A stretch of DNA of 64,000 nucleotides from Phoronis australis (GCA_002633005.1 NMRA01000256.1:200784-264783); one strand, 5' to 3'; numbered from the stretch's first letter, positions 32,826 through 46,927 are shown. The notes: a model not told the origin generated them from the sequence alone. Made by a program: numbers and translations.

Positions 32826-35800
32826 TTAGTAGAACCTTTTCCTTGCATTTTCCTGTTTCTTCTGAAAGATGACGAACCCGACCATGGCACACACACCCAG
32901 CCCCACGACTAGTAAGAGAATGATAATGAAGAGTCTCCAGCCAGAGAGACGACTTAACATGAATGCACCTTTAGGGTCGTCCACGTGATCTGCAACAAGA
33001 TCGTAAAATTACACAATGAATATTACAAGTTATTAGTAAGACTGTGAGAGCATATAAATACGCTGTTGTAATTCAGTGCTAAGATGTAGTTATAGTTATA
33101 AGGTGACTTGACGTAATCAGTAGAGGGAGTACTTAAGAGACTATGGAAAAATCTCACTAATCTGGACAAAAATAATTAACAACATTGCTCTTTTTCATTT
33201 TCAAGGGTTTATATTATTGCTGTGAATGCCTCCAACCTCTGAAAATATAGTCAGGGGATAGCTACAGTATAGAACTAGGACATGGAAAATAACTAGATGA
33301 TACATAACATTTATGAAAAAATGAGGAGAAAATTTTCAGCCATCTGCCATATTGTGTCCTAAATTGGTGACATTTTAATACAATGTTCACTGTATCATAA
33401 CACTAGTCTGTAACCTCGACCAACAGCCTCGGGGAAGTCATGTGTCTGGTTGGGCTTGTGCTGAAGGCTTTGTGTGTTTGACAATTAGAGCTGAAGTCTG
33501 ACATTTGAAACAAAGTAATGTTCTGTTGTACCTCTCATCAAATGTCAAAAGAATGGAGCAAATTTTTGAAGTTGGCAGGCTGAATAGGTTTCAGGGCAAA
33601 CTGGTCCATCTTTGAGAATAAGTGGGTAGACTTTTACACCAATTGACCCACGTACTAAACAGAAGATGAAGTTCAAAACTGTTAAAAGCAATGAGAATCA
33701 AAAGGCCTGAAAAAGCTCGACAGCAATTTGAAATCAATAAAAATCAGACTTAAAACTTGCTGATTTGGCAAATAAATAATGCATATTACATAATATTAAG
33801 AGTGGCAACGAAAAACAGCAAAGCTATACAATATTTGAATACTGAATTTTTTAAAAACTCACAAAAGGTGACAATTACCTCAAATTACCAGTCAGCAATC
33901 TCTTACTTCTGATCTAATGATCATTACATCAATTTCTAACTTTCAACGCACATGGAAGTCGTTCTTGAGAAAAAGACAAACTAAAAGCAATGGACTTAAA
34001 GTACCCTGATTGTGCAAGATAAATTCCCTCGTGAAAACCAAGGCAACAACCAGGAGCATGACATCTCACCGTGATATTTCAATGTTTCAGTTTCATCACT
34101 GTTTAAGCTTAAAGTGAATTTCTTGAGTCTGCGTGTAACGTGCAAAGTAACGCGATACTGCAAGGTTGTGTAAACATTTTTAGCAGTTTTCAACTAAAAA
34201 CTGACAAATGCCAGCTCTTGAAAAGGCAAACATTTGGAGCTAAAGTTCACAAAAACTTCTATTTTCATAGTTATAAACGTAGCTTCATTGAAACTAAAGA
34301 AAAGTCAACAAAAATCATCAATGTCCTTGAAAACTACTAGAGGACAGGTCGAGTGCTTACGGTGAGGCCACAAAGTATAGTTGATTCTGGTCTCATTTTT
34401 TTAAATCGAGTCGGTGGTGCGGTATTTTTTTAGTTGCTCACTAATCCAACAAAAAACTCTACATGATCGCTTGGCAAATCATAGCATTTCAAATCTTACT
34501 TACTCTTGGTTATAAACCTTGGCTGAAATTGATGTGGGCGAGCCTATTTTTAGTTGTTAACCTCAGGTCTCAAAATGAGTCAGGGGACAGACCAGAACCA
34601 AGATACTTGTCTGGCACAATGAACAGGTTCAGATGTGACATATCCACTTGGCTGCTGAGGGTAAAAAGCTTAGAAACAAATTATAGCTACGGCCCGGCAC
34701 ACACAAAGAGATACGTGTTAAGGTAACAACCTCGACTGCCAGTAAGCTAGGCGCGTAAATTGATGCTGGTTACCTGCAAAGAGCAAGGAAAGTGCTCAAT
34801 GAAAAATGTCAGCTGGGCAAGTTTATTGTCTTATTTTCACTACTTAAAGGGACACTAAACTTTGTTTTGGTGATTACACCCAAACATTGTTCTGTTCTCT
34901 GATAACGCACTTTTGGTGTGATACTTGGATGATGAGGCCAGTATTCAACTCATAAGATGGATCCTGTGGTTTTTGGTGGGTAGTTTTACTCCACAGTTAT
35001 TGTGCAACTCATCAAATGTGTTAGTCACACTTGTCGGTTCAGCAGGCTTAACAAAGACTTTCAAACTTGCTCTAAACTTTTGAGAGCTGACGAGACCATA
35101 ATTTAATAATATCAGAGCTTGATGACAAAAGTTGATATTGATATCAGTTAATACGCCACAACAGGGTTTAGTATCCTTTTAAAGTAAGGGACAAACAATT
35201 CATTCTACCGCGTTCCCTGCACATAACAGAACCCCTCTCGAAGGTGACATCACAATGTCACAGGACTGAATGGTTAAATGTTATTTAGCAAAGCTAATTA
35301 GCCAAGCTTTCAGCTCATCTTGCCCAGTACTCTGAGGATTTGGGCTTGTGAGTTAAAAAAACAAAACAAATATGGGATGTACACCTCCTGCACATGTGGA
35401 GGAATACCATAATCACAGATGATTAGACGTAGATGTGAGCCATGTGCTTAACTTACTGCCAGCTGAAGCAGCTGGCTAAGTGCATAGTTCATAGTCTGGG
35501 CCAGGTCTAAACTCAACTATCAAAGTCATGCTGCCATAGGATAAAAGGAAACCACTGCCACTGCTAGCTGACCCCCATGAAAATATGCGCCATGTATTGA
35601 GCAGCAAATATAAGTGAAAAAGCCAAGATCTAGAATAAAGAGATGTCTGGAAAACAAGCAAAACAGCAGTCAACATTCCTGTATAGCTCTGTACTGTAAA
35701 ATCTCACCAATTTCGGGAAGAACACCTGCCAAAAATTGCCCCTTCTTTCAGTTTTCAAGGGCTTTTAACATAGCTGTGCATAGTGATTGTGAATGCCCAT

Positions 35801-38800
35801 GATTTTTCAAATGATGCAGAGTCTGAACACAGAAAAGCAGTAATTTGGTGCTGAACATCTTTTAGGAAAAAATGACAAAACAAAATTTCAATTGCTATAC
35901 GGTGTCCTATATTGGTGAGATTTTCCCCGTATTAAATTTTGACTGCAACCCATGTGGTGCAATTACTGATTTTGCTCCCTAGTACACCACCTGTGAGGTC
36001 GGCCACATGCTCTACAAAATTTACAAATATCAGACATTACTTTTAAGTAGTAAGCATCTTGCTGAGCCCAGGTTGATAATTTGCACTCAGCCTTAACATA
36101 CAAGTCATTGTTATTGAATTTCACAATTATTATTACAAATGTTACTAATTTTAGAATCCTGGTAAATAAACGTCAACCTATGTTCCATGGTGCTCTATAT
36201 GAAAAAATTATAAAACCAACATAGGGATGAACATGGCAGCTGTTGGGTGGATGCTAAATAATATATTGCAGTCCTAGAAGGGGGATAGACTGAGAAAATC
36301 CTAGAAAAGGTGGTTGTTGACTAAAGGTGGACACACTGGGACATGTTCCGACAATGCCAGTCACTAGCAAGTCAAAGCTAGTGAGAGGACAAGCTCCTCC
36401 TGACACACAAGGCAGTATGTCACTCGCCTTATCGAACACTTCTCCAATCCAGAAAAAACAAGATTTGAAAATCCAAAAGTACGATGCACCAGGGTGATGA
36501 AATATAACATGAAGCCAAGTGGGAAAATGGACTTCACATCCACACATCTGACAAATGTCTGGCCCCAACTGAGACATCACCCATATACACAGATATTTCC
36601 AACCAAAACTACAAGGCCAATGGACTGATTTCTTCCAAAGTGCCCACAAGTATGCAAAAACAGTCAACACAAAAATACATCAGGGGGCACTGTAACACAA
36701 AGGATGACTTGAGAAACTCAAGCCTCGGGTTCTAGACAATTATTTTCAAAAATAATTTAATCCCACTCATAAGTATGGAGTTTCTGAGAATTGCTAAATT
36801 TTATTGATTAAAATAAATTACATTCACCTTTTTGTACAATGACAGGAGGCAGTGTGGTCTAGTGGGTCGAGTGCCTGCCTCATGTTCTCTAGGTCGAAGG
36901 TTCTTATCCCACTGGACCCCACTGCTCAGTCTTCATTTGCGTATATGTCTATGTGTGTTATATGTAATGTTAAAACAATAACAAGAGCAACGCAGAGCGT
37001 TGAAATGCGCCCACAATTGCACCGCATACGGTATCCTTCTAGGGTTGTTTATTGGTACCATAAAGTGGCCAGTAGAGAGCATATATGTAGTATGTTGTAC
37101 TTTGCAAAATGGAAAATCATGGTCATTGTCTCCTCAATAGGCTAGGGGCAAAATGTGAGTAATCTTCATAATACAAGCACATCCTATACACCAGATGCTT
37201 AAAGCACCACAGAAACATAAAATTAAAAACAAATTTACCAACATACGAGATTAGCACAGCATTAGAATGCCAGAAACAAATTTCTACTTGGAACTTTTCC
37301 TTCATAGTCACGAAGTAACACAAAGTACACACCTGAAGAAAATACAGAGGTCAATGTAAAATACTAAAATTGCCACTAGAGGCAAATACTAAAATTGCCA
37401 CTAGAGGAATACCGGTAGTCAGAATCATCCTAAAGTCGTCATCGTCCGTTGTCAACATCACATAAATACACTTGCTAAATTTAGTAAAGATCCTGCAAAC
37501 GGTTTGGGAGATACAGCCATGGGCGCAAAAAAAACAAAACTACCACTAGGAGGCGCCACAGTAGTCCAAATCATCTGAAAATCATTGTCAGCTGTCTTCC
37601 TTATAGTAAGCACATACACGCCAATTTTCACAATCATCCTTTGAGCGGTTTGGTTGATAGAGGGGTGGACGCAAAAATACAGACTCGAAAACAGTAAAAA
37701 TGGCCACTAGGTGGCGCAAACTATGTCGAATCCATCTGAAAACAGGAGGATAGCGTCATCTCACTAATAGGTGCCTACATACCAAATTTCATGAAAATCC
37801 GTTCAGGACTTTTGAAGATACAAAGGTAAGCGTAAAAAACTAAAATTGCCACTAGGGGGCACACCGGTAGTCGGATCCGTCTGAAAGTTCGCACATGCCG
37901 TCCCATTCATGAATGGAACATATGTGCCAAATTTCATGAACGTATGTCAAAGGGTTTTGGAGATAGAGCAGTGGACGCCGGACGCCAGACGCAGGACGCC
38001 GGACGGACGCCGCCCGGACGGACGGACGGACAGAGATGACGGCATAATGCATCCACATATAAATATGTGGGCGCATAAAAATGGGTTCATGGGTTCGATG
38101 CAGTAGCCCAGCTGACCGGCCTTCGCACGTCTAGTGCAACATGTACCAGCTCACCTGCACCAGTTTTGTTGCTAATCTGTCATGTGATATTAATTACATA
38201 AGCAACATATGATATTTAGGAAAAGAGAAAAGGGCACGTAACCCAAAAATTTTACTTAAGCCTAAAACCACTTTTCATGGAATGGAGTCAGAATCTTCCT
38301 TTCACACCAATGTGAAATCGTGTTAAACAACTCATATGATAACCCAGGTATGTACTAGCCAGACTTCATGTTGCAAGGTCACACTATCCAACGCTCAATA
38401 ACCTTACCTCTAGGAGGAGCAAAGAACGAAGCGGAGGGAGAGATCTTGCTGTAGTCTTCCTCATTTTTATCCTGGAAAACAGATTTAAACAGAACTTCGA
38501 CAAACATAGTCTAAAGAGTAACAGAAAAAACAGCAGCAGCTGAAAATAATAAGACAGGAAATAATTATCTGACATTCAGTCAGCACAACCATTTCAAAAA
38601 TGTATCCTGGGACAAGACCAACAAATTCCAAATACAAAGTCAACACTATTTACTGAAGATGTGTAGCAGTGCTCAACAATGATTTGGAAACACTCCTTTT
38701 TTATAAACCACGGTTATGCAGGACCAACAAGCCAAATATAAATAAAACAAAAATACACTGGACTCAGAAAAAGTAATATTTTTCAAAAGTAGAATACCTG

Positions 38801-41800
38801 TAGAATTGGATTTTTCCACCAGTCTGTCACTGATTGGGTCACATGACCATGTACTTTTAATAAAATTTAGCAACAAAGGCAAAGTGATAGCAAATGGGTA
38901 TTAAGAAAATGATCAGATTTTCTTTGATACAAATGTTCAAGTTGAAATCTCAAAGAAGTCCATGTCGCAACATGTTAGTGAATAAAAGAAAGTATGCTAT
39001 GGATTTGGTTTGAGCTCTCACCGGCGCTAAACAGTTAAACGTCGGATGCCTGTTTTATCTGCAGACGGACCATTTCAAGTGACTATAACCTCTCACTGAG
39101 GCTAAATAGTTAAATACCAGATGCCTATTTCATTTGAAGGACTATTTCAAATACACTATAACATCTCACTGAGACTAAACAGTTCAATGTCAGATGTCTA
39201 TTTCATGTGGAAATGGACTATTTCAAGTGGTTGTAACCCACATTCTGTCAAAGAATTGAAATTCTTATTTAGACAACTCATCACTATGAAATTGATCTCA
39301 ACTCCTCCCAGACAGAAAGAGTTTCTTGGCATTGAAAAACACTGACACTTGGCTATTCCTTGAGACCATGCTTGGCACATAAAACCACATGTCGTGACAA
39401 GCCAGTTTGTAAAATCTGGTCTTGGGAAATAACAAACTGTCAGTTATTTCAAAGCCATGAAATTTCATCCAGTTTGACTAATGAATGATTCCACACCAAT
39501 TTTACAACCCGGTAAGTACTCTAAATGAAAAGCTGCTTTGTGTGGTGCCAAGATTGCTTTAAAAGACCCTTAGAGGGCACCTTCCTCAACCACCCCCGTC
39601 CAGTTGACCTACATGTTCAACACTGAGTTCATAGAACTTGACCGAGATGATGTCGTGGTTGTCGGCCAACGCCCCCGTCGCTGCACTCAGTCCCATGAAG
39701 TAGCCTGTGGGAAGCTTAATACCCTCCACGGAGAAACACTCCTTCCATGAGCTGGTGCCATCAATGTCCACAGAAACCTACAGTAAAGTTCAATAAAAAG
39801 AATAATTATCAATGCTGAATTCTACACATAGACAGCAGAAAACTATGATCAGATGCACAGTGTTTTGATCAACAATTTCAACATATACTGTGTAGTACAC
39901 AAGTTACCTTGAGAGTGTCTTTTGAGTAGCGTATGGCGGCGTATGTGTCGTGCGCTGCACCCCTGAACTGTGCCTCACAGCCAGCGACCTCTGTGTGTGT
40001 GCCGTCTCGGTCGTGATCATAGGAGAGTGTACCATCATTGACCATGGCAGAAATATATGGATGGATATGCTGTAAAATGAAAACTAATCAGATTAAGGTT
40101 ATGTTGGATACTAGCAAAGTGTCCAAATATGGCCAACTTTGGAGCATCATGTCTCAGAAGTGGCTAATTGGATTCACATGAAACAAAAACACATACTATG
40201 ATTTATGCACTGTTCTCTAAAACTTTGTTAAGACTGATTAATTTTATAATGTTCCACGTTTGCATGAAGGGCTAACAAAAATAGGACTTTCACGATTTTT
40301 AAGCGAAAACTCATCACTTGCATAAAACAAGAACAAAATAATTCAGAAAACTGCAACAGCGTTTTTAATATTTGATCCTGAACATTAATATCAAATGTTT
40401 TGCTCATCAACGTAATATCTTTCTTTTTTGCTACTTTCGGAAAATGAAATGCTTTTGTCAAGTTTAAGATATTTGGCTACTACATGGACTGATCATATCA
40501 TGCATAACCTTAAACCAAAGTAACACAATATTACAATTCAATTTCCATTTTGGCACATTGGTAGGTTAAAGGTATGTAGTGAAGACAGACAGTAGATTAA
40601 GGTAAGTGAACGCTTGTAAAAGGTTCAAATTTGACTAATATCAAAACATCATGTCTTAAAAATAGCAGTGTTGAGATTCACATGAAACACTCAGACACAA
40701 TTCTTTACGCACTGTTCTCCAAAATGCTGTTAAGAATTGTTCTCAAAATGATCCATATTTGCATGAAAGGTATCAAAAATGGGACTTTTTATAATTTTTT
40801 CTAAAAAAATCTTTAGTTGCATATAAAACGAGGTGATATTTTAGAAATCTGCAAGTGTTTTTGAGATTTCAACAAGAACATTTATATCGACTAAAGTATG
40901 ATCAAGTGTTTACTAAATAAATGGTTACAGTACAATTGTTTTGTTATGAATGTATGTTCATGTCTTGTTCAATAAATACTACAAAAGGCGTGATCATGTG
41001 TTTCAGTTAATGATAGTTTGGTAACATATCATCAATATAATTATACAAGGCTGGCCTTTTACTTTCAGAAACTGTATACCTTTATTTTAGTGAAAACCTA
41101 CAGGTCTCTATATATTTGCCTAAATACACAGACTAGTCAATCACTTAAAAGCAAGTCATATTGTTGCTGCAGTCTACGATAAAATCTCACCAATGTAGGA
41201 CACAATGTGACAGAATACTAAAATTCTATTTCCTGGTTTTTCCACATTAAAATAATGCTTCTGTTCAAATTCTGTATCAAAACTACCATGAGACAATGTT
41301 TTGGAGAAATTGTGGACAGTCACAACAATGGTAGACCTTAAAAAATGAAAAAAAACATCAATTTGCTAAACATGTGTCCGAAACTGGTAAAATATTACTG
41401 TGGGTCAAATCAACAGGAAAAAAATGAAAAGCACCTTAACTAACAATATCATATTTACAACACTACATATGAGTCCAAAGTAAGCAAAGAAATAACTGTA
41501 TATAGTATGTAAGTGTTATAAATATGAGCTTGTTCGCTAAAGCGTTGTTATTTGTTTTCTCGTGAACCCTAACTAATATAATTAGGTCTTCCCATTATAA
41601 AATCAGCAATATTAGGCAAAATATAATGAATAATTTCAAACTGGTAATTTCCCTTCACAGTTTGTACAAAATTTGTTTGCCAGTTTGCCAACAAATTATT
41701 TTTTTATTTTTTTAACCTTTTGGCAAGACTTTAACAAAGCTTGACAAATTATGATCACCAACTTTTTGTTAAAAAATTACTGTACGTGACAACAAATTCA

Positions 41801-44800
41801 TCGTCATAGAAGTCTTCCCGCATGACTAAGAATGAAAGGAAATTAACATGACAGTAATAGACCGGCAGCCCAGAGCACTTAGCATAGATGAACTAGGTAC
41901 CAACATCTGCCGGGCACAATCCAGAGTGTAATTTGTCTGTCATAGGGCATTTAGTGATCTGTGACATGTATTGAATCATATGGAATTGGTTTTGTGTGGT
42001 ACCTCGAATGTATGTTCTAGCTCATTTTTAGGGGGTCCTTTTTTGGTTTCTGCCGGACCCATTCCAGAGTGCAATTTGTCTGTTATGGGTCATTCCGTGT
42101 TCAGTGCGGTACTATTGTTTGTTTTATATCAGTTTTGGTTGGTATAGCTCATTTTTGGGGCCCTTTGTAAGGCCCCCAGGGGTCACACCCAGAGGGCAGA
42201 CAACAGCAGACGTCCATTTCTGTACATACTGAGGTGGACTCTAAATGCACCCGTGGTCAGATGTTGGTACCTCCTTCAGTCTATAAGGTGGCTCAGCTAT
42301 TCATGTGAATTTTTTGGCCTTGATGTAATTACCAATCACTTTTGCTGTTAACAAAAGTAGCCATCAAAACGAGGAAACGGTATATTTTCTAATTACTTTA
42401 GTTTTGTACTGTAAGATAGTCACTTATTTTTATAATGGCAATCCAGATTAAAATTCATCATTGGTCGCTTATTATTGAGGACAATTTCAAAAAAACAAGG
42501 CAGATAAGATTCTTAGCTTATGAATAGCTGAAAACACTTGTGCTGGCCTCGGGCTAGAGCAGCAATGCAGGACGCACTAGCTCAACTTAACAGAACTGAG
42601 ACATGTCAGCCATTATAATACAATGCACTCACTTTGCACTTACATGTAAATATATACGTCAAATTTTATAATCATCCTTACAGTGGTTTGGCCTCGAAAA
42701 GTAAAAACAGTCACTAGTAAGAGCAAAGAACGTTGAATCCATTCAAAAAGATCAAGGTGGCATCATCACTTTTAGATACTATTTGTCAAATTTCATGATG
42801 GTCTGTTAAGGAACTACGTCGATACAGAGGCAAACATTACAAACTAAAATAGAAACTAGAGGACCCACTGGTACTCAGATCCATATGAAAATTAGCTCAT
42901 GTCGGCCCATCCATGAAAGGAACATATCTGCAAAATTTCATGATTTTATACATCATGGAGTTTTGGAGATACAGCAGCGGACAGTTGCAAGGAGATGACG
43001 GCATAATGCACCCACTTATAAATGGGTTTATAAAAAGCGACAGAGATTTGCAGAAACTTGAGTACTCAGCATCTGGAAAAATATGTAAATGGTCCAAGCA
43101 TTTGTGCAAGGATGTCATGGTATTAACTTGGGGTATCCGAGCTTGTTTCAATAAGCATGGAGCTATTATGCTACAATCTCAAGGATGACTTTAAAACTCT
43201 TGAACAAAATACAAGTTGTCACTACAGATGCTGCAAAGTGTATTGTACTTGTTTGTGGATTTGGACATCACATTGAGATATGTTGGCTTATTTCCAGGTA
43301 AATATGAAAAGTAATCCACATAAATACAGACACCATGCTAAGAATTGAACAGATTCGTATATGAGCAATAGTCTTGAGTTATGGAGAAATATGACTTGCA
43401 GTAAAAATTATCTAATTCGGGACAGTGAAGAAATTTTGTTAAGTCAGAGATTGACCCAGTTTCAGAAATAGGCAATATTGGCCGTCTCAAATTCAAGAAT
43501 TAAGATCAACACCAGACGATCACCCACCTTTATAGTGTTACATAATATGGAGATGCACAATGTTGCACTGGCAGCTGTTTTTGACAATTTTAAGAAGTGA
43601 CAAAGCTATTAACAGACTCTGACACTGATATGATACAAAATGCAATGTGTCCAACATATGAGAACTATGATGCATGTCACCAAAAACTTCCATGTCACAA
43701 TCTTCAGAACCAAGAAAATTCAATTAGTGGCAACACAGCTAACTCACGTTGTGAGGTCCATTCTGATTGGCGTATGTGTCAAAGAAAATTGCAAGCCCGG
43801 AAAAATGATCCTTACTGCCGAAAACAGTTCCTGTAAAAGAACACAGTTTTAAGGTGACATGGTAAGTGAGGCTTAAAAGTGGAGGCTAATTACTTATCTC
43901 TATGATTACTTGGCTAAAATAGTAAGAAACATAACAATGGTGTGAATATGAAGTAGCTTGAAAGTTGTAAATGTTTTTAAGAATGAGTTTGTGGTGAAAA
44001 TGATCCGCCGCAATCACTGAACTGTGTCCAATCAGTATCGTGACGTGGTGCTGGGGAATAACACTGCATGATGCCGGCTATGTGAGCCCGCGAGGTACGT
44101 CATTAGTTCAAAGGTCACCTGTTTGCAGATTTTTGTTTCCACATTTACATATTATCAATGAATTCAACTGCACTTTATTTAGTGTAGATTATGTTAAAAT
44201 AATACTGTCGTTTAGTTCTTGCAATACATTAGCATAGTTAGGAGCATGCAAATACATATTTGAAGGTCAATAGTCCATATTGTATCATGAAGTGCAATTG
44301 GTTTCTTGTGTACGATCTTACACCACTTTAGTGACATACTCGAAATCACTCAGCACACAAAACAGCATAATTTCTTTAGCAATGTACAGCAATAAACTGG
44401 ACAGCATCAAAATTCGATGACGTTTTGTCACACACAAGCATGATTAAACATCCCTTTTGTGTAGCACAAACAATTAGAATCAGGTGCAATAAAGTCACAT
44501 TAAATTCGAACTAAGACCAACAAAATGACATTTTACGGCTGGAAATTTGGCTAAAAGGCCAAATCATTCTGGCACGAAGTTTGTTCGTGTTTGGCTGAAA
44601 ATGACAGACCTCTGTCAAAGCCTCTTTATCTTATTTTTTTAAAACTACAAAAAAGTATACCAAATGATTTGCAAGAAGACAAGATATAACAGTCAAAAAC
44701 ATTGCAAAAGTTGATAAGCTTACCCAGGTCATATCTTAAGTGGCTGGCAAATATTCTCTACATAAATTACGATACCTTTGATTAACTTGGTCTTACAGTT

Positions 44801-46927
44801 ACAAAGAGATCTTGGTAATGAGTCTGGCTGCTTTAATAGTCCCATCCCAAATAAGCTCTGCTCTTTTGCAAAGATAATGAAAAGCTAATATTCCATATTT
44901 CAAAATGTCAGAAACGTTTCGAAATTAGTCAGAAAAGCGAAGAAAGTTTTGAGCTTCCACAGATATTTTTCTGCATGTTAAATTTACAAGTTCTTATCAT
45001 TAAAACTTGCTGAGAAGTGCGAGACATCATTTGCATTATTATGGAGACTGTAATTACAATAACTTTGAAACCAAAAAGACCAAGATCAATGTGCTGAAAT
45101 GTCAGTAAATGTCAAACCATTCAACAAACAACAACATTTCCAGAGGTACAAGTACACCACATCATCAATGGAGCAGCCCTTTAGATTTAGACATTATAAT
45201 AATAATGATAATGATAATAATAAATAACTTTATTTATAGAGGATAAAAAATGTGTAAAACTTATCTACCACACAGTCCTCGAAATTACAATAAATAGATA
45301 AGTAAAGTAAATAAATAAATAAGATGAACAATGATCTGTACAGATGAATGAAAAATGAAATAAATAAGTAAGTTAATTTATTTAATAAATACAATTTTTG
45401 ACATGCATGCAGATATAACAGTTAATTAGATAATAAATAAGTTATTAAGTTGCTTCTAAATGCATGTTTAACAGTAATTGATTTAATAGCTAATGGTAAA
45501 CCATTCCAGGCAATCACTCCACCTTATTAGTAGCTATCCTGAATCGAAAAAAGTCACCTGATTCCAAGTGTTCCTTTGTGTACCAAAAAGCAAAGCCATC
45601 CCCAAAGAGTTCTGTACCGCTGCCGTGAACTTTGAAGTGGACATGGATCTCCCAGTCGCGAGCTGTCACTGGCTGCAATGAAACCACGGCAATGTTCAAG
45701 TGTATTCAGACAGTAATATTGGGAACTTCCATCTACACCTGCTCCACTGTCCTGTGTCAAATAACTGAGTATTTTAATTTTTTCCCGTGGATTGTAGAAT
45801 AATTTCAAGAAAATTGGTAAAACCTCACCAATTTAGGAGCCAATATGGCAGACAAGTGAAATTTTATTTTTTCATTCATGAAAGATATGAAACGTCAAAA
45901 AAAATACTTTATCAGATATATAAAATCTATACCACAGATACCATAAACCAGGATTTTGGGAAATTGCAGGCATTCACAACAGTGTGAGCAGCCCTAGAAA
46001 AATGAAACTGAGATTAAGCTTGCAATCATTTCAGTCTGACAGTGGAGACTTTACCACAGCAAAATCTGACATGTGTGCATCACATTTTACCACAGCAAAA
46101 GCATTTTCATGTGTGCATTTCATATTCTCACAAACAGGAGACAATCTTAGCCAAGAAGTTCAAAATGATCGGCATGAGGTTTTAACATCATTAAAACTAT
46201 TCGCCAATCCAGGAACATAAATCAACACAAATGACAACTGAATAGGCGACAGGGAGTTCACAGCGTTTTTCGTCTTAAGTGGAAGAGAGCCAACTGAAGG
46301 TAAAAAGTGTTTAATTTCAAGTATTGGTAGGAAAATGAAATTTCATATCTCTAAACTTCTAATCTAAATCAATGAAGAAGTTTTCAAAAAAGTTGGAGAT
46401 TTCTGGTAAAATTCGTTACAGACTCACTTTGCCTTCGTCGAAAGTTATGGTGAAAATTGAATTATAATGTACTCAGATGAAAAGCAATATTTTGTCCAGA
46501 AACCATTTAAAATTAGCCATAAATTTTGCTTCCAAATTTGCTAATCATTGCCGAGGCAAAATATCAAGCAACTACAGTAAGAACACTTTACTCTAGTTCA
46601 TGGTGATTTGTACTTTCATTTTACAGCATCCCAAAACAGCATTTGGCTAAATGTTGAGCATTTGAAGTAAGCCCTTGAAAAATTGGAATATATATCAATT
46701 TTAGCAAAATGAAAATTTTTAAGTTATGTCCCACATGTTGAAGACAACAACAACAGAGTGATGACGCTAACATAAGCAATGTTGCACAACGGAAGCACAA
46801 AAAACAAGAGAGGCAACACAACTTACAATGGTATTCCAAATGGATCCTCTCTGACTCTGTCTATCGGGGGTCAGACGTACGTAGTTATTCGTTATCATAG
46901 TGCTACCCCTGAAGTCCCAGTAAGGCC
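32826..46927 (-). CDS. LMAN2: L-type lectin, VIP36/VIPL family (LMAN2/LMAN2L), seven exons, 5' exon not located
   Basis: Type I membrane lectin that binds high-mannose glycans on cargo in the ER-Golgi pathway. Exons: 46927-46827, 45672-45558, 43830-43748, 40069-39908, 39777-39613, 38471-38408, 32989-32826; phases agree (854 nt, about 283 residues plus stop). Landmarks: WDFRGSTMITNNYVRLTPD, DWEIHVHFKVHG, FGDGFAFWYTKEHL, VFGSKDHFSGLAIFFDTYAN, HPYISAMVNDGTLSYDHDRD, KLPTGYFMGLSAATG, LADNHDIISVKF, a single helix (LFIIILLLVVGLGVCAMVGF) and tail QKKQENARKRFY. The calcium and sugar ligands known in VIP36 have counterparts (D of GDG, DTYAN, YDH, DNHD). The final FY is an ER-exit signal; RKR just before it resembles the ER-retention motif of VIPL, so LMAN2L is possible. 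The first exon (signal peptide to about KPYQG in human) was not found. Confidence 0.93.
34848..35178. mobile_element. MITE with TTAA target duplication, relative of 1083-1452
   Basis: Left end AGGGACACTAAACTTTG and right end 'cagggtttagtatcctt' are imperfect inverted repeats beside TTAA (34844-34847, 35179-35182). The right end is nearly identical to that of the MITE at 1083-1452. Lies in the last LMAN2 intron. No coding capacity. Confidence 0.62.
36846..36930 (+). repeat. tRNA-derived SINE head
   Basis: 'gaggcagtgtggtctagtgg' contains an RNA polymerase III A-box-like TGGTCTAGTGGG, and GGTCGAAGGTTCTTATCCC about 40 bases on resembles a B-box (GGTTCGANNCC). The spacing suits a tRNA, but the 3' acceptor half does not pair, so a SINE head or tRNA pseudogene is more likely than a working tRNA. 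The CACTAGGG-type repeat begins 50 bases downstream. Confidence 0.55.
36981..38082. repeat. Dispersed repeat with CACTAGGGGGCGC-type motifs, near-complete copy
   Basis: Starts 'acaagagcaacgcagagcg', ends with a 'gacgccggacg' microsatellite, 'agatgacggcataatgc' and 'gggcgcataaaaa'. Internal phrases match 15162-17895. A block near 37062-37330 does not match the other copies and may be an insertion. Motif matches: 37543 CCACTAGGAGGCGCC, 37704 CCACTAGGTGGCGC, 37849 CCACTAGGGGGCAC. It lies in the LMAN2 intron. Confidence 0.68.
39012..39237. repeat. Tandem repeat, about 75-bp unit, three copies
   Basis: Each unit reads 'ctctcac(t/c)g(a/g)(g/c)(g/a)ctaaacagtt(a/c)aa', 'cagatg(c/t)ctatttcat', 'ggactatttcaa' and '(a/t)ctataac'. 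Diverged; lies in an LMAN2 intron. Confidence 0.7.
41858..42275. mobile_element. Composite inverted-repeat element, related to 63405-64000
   Basis: Begins 'agaccggcagcccagagcac' and 'aggtaccaacatctg', and ends with the complement 'cagatgttggtacct'. Between them are two related inner units, each holding 'cagagtg(c/t)aatttgtctgt(c/t)at' and 'tagctcatttt', then a subterminal block 'ggcccccaggggtcacaccc'. No coding capacity. Lies in an LMAN2 intron. Confidence 0.68.
42640..43030. repeat. Short diverged copy of the CACTAGGG-type dispersed repeat
   Basis: 'aaattttataatcatccttacagtggtttggc', 'caaatttcatgatggtc', 'aaactagaggaccc' and the end phrase 'gatgacggcataatgcacccacttataaatgg' follow the order of the copies at 15-18 kb and 37-38 kb, with internal deletions. 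Lies in an LMAN2 intron. Confidence 0.55.
45195..45450. repeat. AT-rich simple repeat, (TAA)n-type
   Basis: 'ataataataatgataatgataataataaataactttattta' followed by 'aataaataaataag' and similar text. It may be the 3' tail of an old retroelement but no element body is seen. It ends about 100 bases from an LMAN2 exon border at 45558. Confidence 0.6.

Noticed and set aside
43538-43723. Minus frame LGSEDCDMEVFGD, first considered as the LMAN2 calcium-loop exon
   Set aside because: The true exon is 43748-43830, with VFGSKDHFSGLAIFFDTYAN and correct phases on both sides.
44038-44115. tRNA-like segment ('gtgctggggaataacac...ttcaaaggtcacc')
   Set aside because: It lacks convincing A- and B-boxes and a cloverleaf; not called.
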